Below, piece by piece: positions 41,857-50,400 of a stretch of 53,132 nt of DNA. This DNA is from Chitinophagaceae bacterium. GTDB taxonomy: Bacteria > Bacteroidota > Bacteroidia > Chitinophagales > Chitinophagaceae. The stretch's first letter is position 1; every line of letters starts with the position of its first letter. The stretch spans positions 1 through 53,132 of the forward strand of contig JAEUVK010000006.1 in NCBI GenBank assembly GCA_016787135.1. The letters are read 5' to 3'. A program made the translations under genes and the position numbers. A model generated the notes under the pieces. That model searched no databases. It saw only the letters and a program-made list of their open reading frames with translations, and was not told where the DNA came from.

Positions 41857-42579
41857 ATGAAACGTCTTCTTGTATTTTCAGTTTTCACTGTTGCTATATT
41901 TTCTTCCTGCAACCATTTTTGGGGTAAAAGGATCAACGGGAATGGAAATGTCATCACACAAACCCGTCAATTCTCTAACTTCAAAGGAGTAGATGTCAGC
42001 AGCGCTATTCACCTTTATGTTAAACAGGATCCAGCCTTCTCCGTAAAAGTAGAGACCGATGAGAACCTGCAGCAATATATAATGGTCTATGAAGAAAATG
42101 GGGTTCTGTATGTGAAACAGGAGAATAATACCAACCTTGATGCTACGGGCAGTATTAAAGTATATGTCAGTGCTCCGGTATTTAATAGTATTGAAGCATC
42201 CGGCGCCTGCGAAGTGAAAGGCGAAGGTATGCTGGCAACCCCCGGCGGAATAGATATTGATGTAAGCGGCGCCAGCAAGGCCGACCTTGAAGTAAAGACC
42301 CCTAAAATAACAGCAGAAATGAGCGGTGCCAGCAGCATTACACTCCGGGGGGAAACAAAGGATCTTTTCTTAAAAGGCGGTGGAGCATCCCATGCAAAAT
42401 GTTTTGAGTTACTTACTGAAAATGCAGATGTGGATGTAAGCGGCGCCAGCAATGCAGATGTTTTTGCCAGTGTAAAGCTGGATGCCGAAGCCAGCGGCGC
42501 CAGTGATATAAGATACAAGGGGGGCGCTAGCGTTACCCCGAACACAAGCGGAGCAGCCCATATTAAGAAAGCTGATTAA
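41857..42579 (+). CDS. DUF2807 lipoprotein, auto-transporter adhesin head GIN-type
   Basis: 240 residues from the ATG at 41857 (MKRLLVFSVFTVAIF); the upstream ATG at 41824 is rejected because it precedes a clean signal sequence. Lipobox FSSC, so a lipoprotein. The mature part starts GNGNVITQTRQFSNFKGVDV and then has eight SGAS/SGA/GGAS-type turns about 15-25 residues apart, giving a right-handed beta-solenoid-like pattern. DUF2807 proteins are common in Bacteroidota; the adhesin name comes from structure, not from proven binding. Confidence 0.85.
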   Translation: MKRLLVFSVFTVAIFSSCNHFWGKRINGNGNVITQTRQFSNFKGVDVSSAIHLYVKQDPAFSVKVETDENLQQYIMVYEENGVLYVKQENNTNLDATGSIKVYVSAPVFNSIEASGACEVKGEGMLATPGGIDIDVSGASKADLEVKTPKITAEMSGASSITLRGETKDLFLKGGGASHAKCFELLTENADVDVSGASNADVFASVKLDAEASGASDIRYKGGASVTPNTSGAAHIKKAD

Positions 42580-42600
42580 TATAGTATCCATTATTTACCT

Positions 42601-42631
42601 GCAAACAGCATTCTGAATGAAGGCTGTTTGC
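42601..42631. repeat. Hairpin after the DUF2807 gene
   Basis: GCAAACAGC (42601-42609) and GCTGTTTGC (42623-42631) are perfect 9-bp arms around a 13-nt loop. No T-run follows on either strand, so it may stabilise the 3' end rather than terminate. Confidence 0.4.
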
Positions 42632-42749
42632 GTAAAAAGGCCACCGGATGTATTATAGGACAACTTAATGCCCGGGCTAATCAGAATCAGCTGGTTTTGA
42701 TTGCATTTTCCCGATTATGTTTTTACATTTGGCCGAAGCATCATACCCG

Positions 42750-43145
42750 ATGAAAAGACGTAAGTTCATTTTTACTGCGGTAGCCGCTGCTACATTGGTG
42801 GTTGTGCCTGCCGTACGATACAGGTGCCGCAATTCTATCCCCGGAGACCCCTTGCTCAGACCCGGCATCCTGGCCCGCTTCTGTGATAAAAAGGAAATAT
42901 GTGAGATCGGGAATCACTATCTCTTACACATGCCTCATGAAAGCAGAAAGACTAAACTGGTGGATCTTATTTTGACCGATAAGAGTGGGAAAAAAATGGA
43001 CCCGTCCGACGAGAGTCAATTGGATGACTGGATAGAACAGAAAGTGCGGAAGGATTTTGAAGAGCAAAGAACTGTGATCGTGGATGGCTGGATACTGTCA
43101 GAAACAGAGGCCCGCCAATGTGCCCTTCTTTCATTTACCGTATAA
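42750..43145 (+). CDS. Tat-exported small subunit of a GMC oxidoreductase (gluconate 2-dehydrogenase subunit 3-like)
   Basis: 131 residues from the ATG at 42750 (MKRRKFIFTAVAAATLVVV), a twin-arginine signal with RRKF. The earlier in-frame ATG at 42717 adds 11 residues before the signal and is less likely. The mature part has LLRPGILARFCDKKEICEIG and a C-terminal VDGWILSETEARQCALL, the pattern of subunit-3-like proteins. These travel with a flavoprotein through the Tat pathway. The flavoprotein gene follows after 12 nt. Confidence 0.75.
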   Translation: MKRRKFIFTAVAAATLVVVPAVRYRCRNSIPGDPLLRPGILARFCDKKEICEIGNHYLLHMPHESRKTKLVDLILTDKSGKKMDPSDESQLDDWIEQKVRKDFEEQRTVIVDGWILSETEARQCALLSFTV

Positions 43146-43157
43146 CCAGGATTATTT

Positions 43158-44765
43158 ATGCATATAGACGCAAGACATTTGGACGACCAGTCACATATTG
43201 AGGGGGATATATGCATTGTTGGCGCCGGCGCTGCAGGTATCAGTATTGCCCTTCAATGGATCAATACACCATACAAAGTGATATTGCTGGAAGGAGGAGG
43301 ATTTGAGTATGATGACAGGGTGCAGGAGCTTTACAGGGGAAAAACAACGGGACAAAAATATTACCCGTTGAAATCGTCACGCCTGCATTATTTCGGAGGT
43401 ACGACAGGTCACTGGGGCGGATTCTGTTCTGTATTTGAACCTGTTGTTTTTCAAAAGAGGGATTGGGTCAATGAAAGCGGCTGGCCTTTTACGCATAAAG
43501 AACTGGAACAGTTTTATAAAAGGGCACACGATGTACTGGATATCGGGGAATACGGTTTTGAACTGGATCATTGGTTGAAGCAGGATTCTTCCCTGGTGCC
43601 ATTACCGCTGGATAAGGATGTATTCTATAGTAAAATATGGAGGTTCCGGTATCCTTCTGCCATGCGCTTCGGCACTGATTACAGGGATGCCATCGTCAAT
43701 GCAAAGAACATTCATTTATATAACTACGCCAATGTTACAGAGATACATACCAACGAAAGTGTATCGGCTGTTACGGAAATGACAGTAAAGAATTATGCAG
43801 GAAAGACGCATACTGTGTCCGCAAAATATTTTGTGCTGGCGGGTTGTGCCATTCAAAACGCAAGGTTGTTACTGGCTTCCGGCAAACAGGCGTCAAATGG
43901 TCTTGGCAATGATTATGATCTTGTGGGTAGGTATTTTATGGAAAATGCCGAAATAAAATCGGCAGAATTGTGGCTCAGGGAGCGGAGTGAATTAAAACTT
44001 TACATGCGGAATTCAGAGCCGAATGTAAGAGCGGAGCTAGCTATGACCCCCCAAAAGCAGGAAGAGCTTAAGATACTGAACGGCATCCTGTCCTTTACTC
44101 CGCTTGAGAAAGCGAGGAAAACACCTCCTTATATCAGTAGCTGGAGTAGCGAAGACCCCCGTGAAGACAAACAGAAGATCGCTGAAATAAATGAACAGGC
44201 AACGGAGGAAAAAAACAGGATCGTAAAACTATTCGAAGAAGACGGGTATGAATCTTTTGAAATAACGCTACGACTCGAGCAGGTACCCAATTCATCATCC
44301 AGGGTAACGCTTGACAACGAGAAAGATGAATTGGGTGTTCCCAGGGCGCACCTGCACTGGGCATTTACACCTCTTGAAAAAAGAAGTATCAGGACCATCT
44401 ATACATTACTTGGACAGCAGGTAGGAGCGAAGGGGATCGGCCGGGTAAAACTTCTTGAAGATATCCAGGATGAGAAGGATGATAACATGCCAGCTTCTAC
44501 CAGTGGCGGCTGGCACCACCAGGGTACTACCCGTATGAGTGATGATCCGCGTAAAGGCGTAGTAGATGCTGACTGCAAAGTACACGGCATCCATAATTTG
44601 TATATCGCAGGCTCTTCCTGTTTTCCCAATGGTGGAGCGGTGAACCCAACGTTTACAATAGTCGCTTTATCTATCAGGTTGTCCGATCACCTGAAACAAA
44701 TTATCCAAACGGAGAATATATCAGATATGGTACGCACTGGCAGAAAGCATAAGAAGCACAGTTGA
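43158..44765 (+). CDS. GMC-family FAD-dependent oxidoreductase
   Basis: 535 residues. FAD-binding DICIVGAGAAGISIALQW near 17-34, then GGTTGHWGGFCSVFEP and the catalytic end GGWHHQGTTRMSDDPRKGVVD with the His pair, and NGGAVNPTFTIVALSIRLSD with the conserved Asn. It lacks an export signal of its own; it probably leaves the cytoplasm bound to the Tat subunit encoded just upstream. Substrate is likely a sugar or alcohol, but cannot be named. Convergent with pbpC, 13 nt apart. Confidence 0.88.
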   Translation: MHIDARHLDDQSHIEGDICIVGAGAAGISIALQWINTPYKVILLEGGGFEYDDRVQELYRGKTTGQKYYPLKSSRLHYFGGTTGHWGGFCSVFEPVVFQKRDWVNESGWPFTHKELEQFYKRAHDVLDIGEYGFELDHWLKQDSSLVPLPLDKDVFYSKIWRFRYPSAMRFGTDYRDAIVNAKNIHLYNYANVTEIHTNESVSAVTEMTVKNYAGKTHTVSAKYFVLAGCAIQNARLLLASGKQASNGLGNDYDLVGRYFMENAEIKSAELWLRERSELKLYMRNSEPNVRAELAMTPQKQEELKILNGILSFTPLEKARKTPPYISSWSSEDPREDKQKIAEINEQATEEKNRIVKLFEEDGYESFEITLRLEQVPNSSSRVTLDNEKDELGVPRAHLHWAFTPLEKRSIRTIYTLLGQQVGAKGIGRVKLLEDIQDEKDDNMPASTSGGWHHQGTTRMSDDPRKGVVDADCKVHGIHNLYIAGSSCFPNGGAVNPTFTIVALSIRLSDHLKQIIQTENISDMVRTGRKHKKHS

Positions 44766-44778
44766 AACCGTATCTCTT

Positions 44779-47103
44779 TTATAAGTTGACATATTTCACC
44801 GTGATCTTTATATCCCTGTTCCTTCCTTTATCATCGGTACAGGAAATTTTTACAGGACCTTCTTCCGGAACAAAGAACTGTTTTTCTCCTGCATCGACTG
44901 TCTTATAATATTTGTTATTGATATACCAATATACTTTGCTGACATCATTGGCGGTTTTACAAACCAGTTGTAACGGCTCAGGGTTCTTTTTACTGATGAG
45001 GTATTCGGTACCGTTAGCAGGCGATGTAATGTAAGGAGCATTACCTTTAAAGATCAGTTCACAATCAGGATTGTGTTCCGGTATCTTCAGATAAACGATA
45101 CGATTTTCTTCAAACCAGCTTTGCATGTCCGGTTCGGTTATCTTATACCACTTCTTTTTATACCCGTTTTCAGGTACACAACTTTTGCAATAGGATATCT
45201 TTTCATCAGGACGTATCATTACCTCCTGCCAATTATTGCAAGTTTGATTTGGAGAAATCAGGGGGATGAAATAATCACTAGTAAGACTGGTACAATGATG
45301 AGAAGGTACCATACCTGTCTCACTGCATACCTGGCGGAGATCACAATCGCCCGGTTGTTTGAACCACTCTTCATCGCTGTCGTAATCTATTGTGTTGAAA
45401 ATTTTAAATAGTAACGGGGTGGCGATATTAGCGCCGCTGAGATCCGCCACACCTACCCCGGAGAAATTTCCCACCCATACCCCGACAGTATAGTTCTTAT
45501 TGTATCCGATACTCCAGGCATCCCTTCTTCCATAACTGGTCCCAGTCTTCCAGGCGATCTTTGGCATTCGTTCGGTGGCTGCCCAGTTCAATGGGAAGTC
45601 AGGGCGGTTCACTTTGGATAATATCTCATTGATCATGTAACAGGCAGCCGGGCTGATCACTGCAGTGCTTCGCTGACCGGTATCGCTTTGCAGGTATGCT
45701 GGGGGGATATATTTTCCTTCATTGGCAAACGAAGAGAATAATCCTGTCAATTCTTCCAGCGTAGTTCCGCAACCGCCGAGGATCATGGAGAGGCCTAATT
45801 TTCGCTGGTCCTTTTGTACCTGCCTGAAATTGCATCTAATCAGTTTCTGAATCAGCTTTTCATGTCCCAGTTGCTTCAAACTTTTTACAGCCGGTATGTT
45901 CAACGAATGTTCAAGTGCATATTCGATAGTGACATACCCGTTGAATTTTTCATCATAGTTCTCGGGTGAATAGCCCTGGTAATTGACGGCAACGTCTGAT
46001 ATTACGGTTTTAGGTGTCAATAAACCTTCATCAAAACATAAGGCATATAACAAAGGTTTCAATGTGCTTCCCGGCTGGCGTACGGCATTAGCTCCATTTA
46101 CCTGTCCTCCATCCAATGTGTCTTTAAAGCCGGATGAACCTAAATAGGTTATTACTTTGCGAGTTTTATTATCAATAATGACGATCGCTGCATTCTTTAT
46201 ATTTTTTAAACGCTGCGATCGTATATAATCCTCCACCAGTTTTTCTGTTTTTAGCTGTGTGTTAAGGTCAATATTCGTTTTGATCAGGTCGCCACCATAC
46301 TTTTTTAATTTGTAAGACAGGTGCGGCAGGTAATGAGGAACAACGCCCCTCGTGGCATTCAATGGTTCGGCCAATGCATCTTCTATTTCTTTTTGGGTGA
46401 AAACTTTATCGGTTGCGAATTTTTTCAGCCAGCGGTTCCGTTCTTCTATGATCCGGTCATTATTTTTTCCCATTACCAGAGAAGATGGACGGTTGGGAAT
46501 AATGCTTAGAGCAGTTATTTCAGCCAGCGAGAGATGATCAGGATTCTTCTTAAAATATAACAGGGATGCCGCTTTCACGCCTTCAATATTACCTCCGTAG
46601 GGTACCAGGTTAAGGTACATCTGCAATATCTCATCTTTGCTGTAACGCCATTCCAGTTGAAATGCCCTGAACATCTCAACGATCTTGCTGATAATATTCC
46701 TTTTTTTGGGTTCCAACGCCCTTGCTACCTGCATCGTGATAGTACTGGCCCCGGAGGTACGTTTCATCCGGAAAAGGTTTTTGAAAATGGCTCTCGTGAC
46801 CGCTAATGGATTTACTCCCGGATGTAAATAGAAATATTTATCTTCTTTAGCTATGATCGTCTTTCGCAGGAGAGGGGAAATTTCCTCCAGTTCTGTTTTC
46901 ATCCGCCATTTCTCGTCGCTGGTAAGGTAAGCATTAATGACCTCGTCTTTGTTATCGGTGATAATAGCCGAATATTCGATACCGGCCGGAAGCGGGAAGA
47001 GCCAGTTCAGTAACAGGAATAAAAGAAACAGGACGACAAGACCGATGCCTGTTCTTTTCAGCCACTTCAGAATGGATCTTTGGGTGATTCGGAATTTGAA
47101 CAT
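44779..47103 (-). CDS. pbpC: Penicillin-binding protein 1C
   Basis: 774 residues, bifunctional peptidoglycan synthase. One N-terminal TM (about 16-36). GT51 glycosyltransferase with IIAKEDKYFYLHPGVNP (catalytic Glu), TSGASTITMQVAR and YLNLVPYGGNIEGV. The transpeptidase has the SxxK motif in RQPGSTLKPLLYAL, and KTGTSYGRRDAW. A C-terminal BiPBP_C domain (about 690-774) is characteristic of PBP1C. It is divergent from the alpha-2-macroglobulin gene, its usual genomic partner; the pair is thought to protect and repair the wall. Confidence 0.95.
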   Translation of the reverse strand: MFKFRITQRSILKWLKRTGIGLVVLFLLFLLLNWLFPLPAGIEYSAIITDNKDEVINAYLTSDEKWRMKTELEEISPLLRKTIIAKEDKYFYLHPGVNPLAVTRAIFKNLFRMKRTSGASTITMQVARALEPKKRNIISKIVEMFRAFQLEWRYSKDEILQMYLNLVPYGGNIEGVKAASLLYFKKNPDHLSLAEITALSIIPNRPSSLVMGKNNDRIIEERNRWLKKFATDKVFTQKEIEDALAEPLNATRGVVPHYLPHLSYKLKKYGGDLIKTNIDLNTQLKTEKLVEDYIRSQRLKNIKNAAIVIIDNKTRKVITYLGSSGFKDTLDGGQVNGANAVRQPGSTLKPLLYALCFDEGLLTPKTVISDVAVNYQGYSPENYDEKFNGYVTIEYALEHSLNIPAVKSLKQLGHEKLIQKLIRCNFRQVQKDQRKLGLSMILGGCGTTLEELTGLFSSFANEGKYIPPAYLQSDTGQRSTAVISPAACYMINEILSKVNRPDFPLNWAATERMPKIAWKTGTSYGRRDAWSIGYNKNYTVGVWVGNFSGVGVADLSGANIATPLLFKIFNTIDYDSDEEWFKQPGDCDLRQVCSETGMVPSHHCTSLTSDYFIPLISPNQTCNNWQEVMIRPDEKISYCKSCVPENGYKKKWYKITEPDMQSWFEENRIVYLKIPEHNPDCELIFKGNAPYITSPANGTEYLISKKNPEPLQLVCKTANDVSKVYWYINNKYYKTVDAGEKQFFVPEEGPVKISCTDDKGRNRDIKITVKYVNL

Positions 47104-47419
47104 GGATTATTATCAGTTCTGCAAGTTCTGAAAACCCGGCCTTTCTTTCTGCACTTAACAAAGATTTATCTTCGGGGATTTGCAAACCTTCTTATCTGCT
47201 TGCTATCTTTCGTTGCAAATTCTTTTCTTCTTTATGGATTCAGCGGATCCTTCGAGGCCAATAAAAGATATTCCCCCTTAGTTTTTCCGGCCATATTCAT
47301 TCTCTTTTTGCATCAATCCTGCCGGGCTGTTGTGAAAAAAGAATCCCGGAACTCATTTTGCAGTTCCTGGAATTTCTTTACCTTCTCATCGTAATCAGAC
47401 CATTTAACCAACCTTTTAT
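47104..47419. other. 316-nt divergent intergenic region, pbpC / alpha-2-macroglobulin
   Basis: Contains a promoter candidate for the macroglobulin gene (47179-47211), a second TATCTTCG box (47167-47174) and a short hairpin, GGAACT / AGTTCC, near 47349-47368 in the leader. I see no convincing small gene; the ORFs here lack homology and cross the start of pbpC. Confidence 0.4.
47179..47211 (+). promoter_or_regulatory. Candidate promoter of the alpha-2-macroglobulin gene
   Basis: TTTG (47179-47182), 21 nt, TATCTTTC (47204-47211), one mismatch from consensus. The leader would be about 200 nt, long for this genome. Confidence 0.35.
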
Positions 47420-50400
47420 ATGCGTATCAAACCCTTCCTTGTTCCGATCATTGCCGGAGCATTTTTTTTGTCTGCCTGTAAGCGTAATTCGATTAGTCTC
47501 GACTTTACCAATGCCAATGGCGAAGTACCGCTATTAGGTAACCTGGTATTCCGGTTCAACCAGTCGCTGGTCAATGATTCGTTAGTGAATATCTGGGATT
47601 CAACCGATTTTGTTTCTTTTGAGCCCCGGATACCCGGTAAATTCCGCTGGGAAAGCCCGGATCAACTGGTATTTTCTCCTTCGCAGCCACTGCTGCCCGC
47701 TACATCGTATAAAGCAGAGGTCAAAAATGCGGTGCTGAAGTTCAGTAAATATAATTCGGTGAAAGGCGGAGATGCGATCAATTTTCATACCCCCGGCCTG
47801 ACGTTGGATAACTCGCAGGTGATCTGGGTGTCGCAGGGTGAAAGCAGTACTTCTGCTGTGCCGCAATTAGACCTGCACTTTAATTACCTGGTCAATCCGG
47901 CTGATATAAAGGACAAGCTGGGGATCGAAGTAGATGGACAAAAGGCTACTTATGATCTGATTACCATGTCGCCGGATAATAAGATATCTGTAAGGATTAC
48001 CAGCCTGAAAATGCAGGATAAGGATTATGAGGCCAAAGTGACCGTTGCCAAAGGGCTGAAGCCTGAAAGCGGGAGCAATGCAACAGAAGAAGCTATTATT
48101 ACCAATTTATCCATTCCCTCTCCTTATGTATTGACCATACAGGGGGTGACTTCAGAACATGACGGAACAGAAGGGACTGTTCATATTACCACCAGCCAGC
48201 AACTGACCGGTGAGAATATTAAGGCGCTGGTCAAATTTGACCCGGAAATAAGTTACACGTACGAGCCGGCAGATGACGGCATGATATTGCGAAGCGGTAA
48301 GTTCGATATGGAAAGAAGTTATGCGCTGACTATTACTAAGGGTTTGCGCGGAAAGATCGGTGGTGTTTTAAAGGAAGATAATCATGGCAGTGTTGCCTTC
48401 GGAGAGTTAGAGGCTAATATCAGTTTTACGAACAGTAAAGCAGTTTATTTGTCAAAGAAAGGGGGCAAAAATCTCGAAGTGCGCATTACCAACGTGCCGA
48501 AAGTGAAACTGGTGATCTCGAAAATTTATGAGAATAACCTGCTGATGGCGCAACGCTATGGTTACTATCCGCAGGAATCGTCATCAAGGGCGGGCTATGC
48601 GAGTTATGGAGAGGATTACGAAGGGGATTATTATTACGAGGACAGGAGCGACGCATTGCTTGGTGATGTGATCTATGAAAAAGAGATAGACACAAGATCA
48701 TTACCTAAGAGTAACGGGGGTCGTTTACTGAACTTCTCACAGTTCGAGGACCGGTTACCGGATTTTAACGGGGTATATCATGTGATGATCCGCTCCACAG
48801 AAGATTACTGGGTAAAGGATAGCCGCTTTATCTCATTGTCTGATCTTGGCCTGATCGCCAAAGAAGGGCAGGATAAAATATTTGTTTTTGCCAATTCTAT
48901 TAAAACAGCTGTAGCTGTCAATGGTGTGAATGTATCTGTTTATTCTGCCAATAACCAACTGATAGGAACCGGGGTGACGAATAATGATGGCGTAGCGGAG
49001 ATCGCTTATTCCAAAAAGGATTTTGGAGGTTTCAAGCCGGCGATGATCATTGCCAAAACAGGCGACGATTTCAATTATCTTCCTTTTAACAGTACAAGGG
49101 TGAATACTTCACGCTTTGAAGTAAACGGAAAACGGAATAATCCAAGTAACCTTGACGCATTTGTGTATGCAGAAAGGGATATTTACCGTCCCGGCGAGAA
49201 AGTGAATTTTTCTGTCGTGATAAGGGACAGGCAATGGAACAGCCCCGGCAATATTCCATTAAAGATGAAATTCCTGATGCCGAACGGAAAGGAATTAAAA
49301 TCATTCCGAAAAAGCCTGAACGAAGAAGGCTCACTGGAAGGAAGCGTAGATATTGCTTCTTCGGCCATTACCGGCGGTTATACACTGGAAGTTTACACCT
49401 CCAATGATATTTTGTTGGCGACAAAGAATTTTTCTATTGAAGAATTTGTGCCGGATCGCATACGAGTGAATGTGAAATTGGATAAAGCGTCACTGAAACC
49501 TGGGGAGTTTTCCACGCTTTCAGTGAATGCGATGAACTTCTTCGGTCCGCCTGCTGCCAACCGGAATTATGAGACAGAGATACAGGTGAAGCAAAAGCAA
49601 TTCTCACCGGAGAAGTTCAGTGGGTACGATTTCAGTCTTGTTAACAGTACTTCTGTTTTTGATAAAGAAGTAAAAGAAGGAAAAACAGACGGGGAAGGAA
49701 ATGCTACCATTGTGTACGAGGTGCCGGAAACCTATTCCAATATGGGAGTATTGCAAACCGGTTTTTATACAACGGTATTTGACGAAACAGGCCGGCCGGT
49801 AAGCCGGGCTACTTCAGCAGACATATACACACAGGATGTTTTCTTTGGCGTAAAGTATGACTGGTTCTTTTATTACCCGCTAAACCAACCGGTGAAGTTC
49901 CAGTTGGCTGCGGCTAATAAAGATGGTAATGGGGTTATATCAACCGCACGGATAGAAGTGATCAAGCATGAATACAGGACATTCCTGACGAAAAGCGGCA
50001 GTTATTTCCGTTATGAGTCGCAGAAGGAAGATAAGCTGATGATAGAAAACAAGGTGACTGTAAGCGGCAATACGATGTATAGTTACATTCCTCGTTCACC
50101 GGGTGAGTATGAGTTGAGGGTATATCGCCCCGGAGCGGCGAGTTATGTCAGTCGCAGTTTCTATAGTTACGGAAGCTGGGGAGGCGACAATAATTCTTTC
50201 GAGGTAAATAATGAAGGTAATATTGATATAGAACTGGATAAAAGGTCTTACAATTCCGGCGAAAGTGTAAAAGCTTTATTCAAGACCCCATTCAGTGGCC
50301 GTATGCTGGTAACAATGGAAACAGATCATGTGATTTCTTATCAATACCTGGAGGTAAGTAACCGCAGTGCCAGCCTTGACCTGCCACTGACCGGTGAGCA

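Noticed and set aside
42087..42545. 152-codon antisense ORF opposite the DUF2807 gene
   Set aside because: Its Leu/Ala/Ser-rich composition mirrors the SGAS repeats on the real strand; no promoter or family match.
47080..47394. 104-codon ORF in the pbpC/macroglobulin intergenic region
   Set aside because: Begins inside the 5' end of pbpC, has low-complexity Phe/Leu composition and no family resemblance, and covers the promoter candidates.
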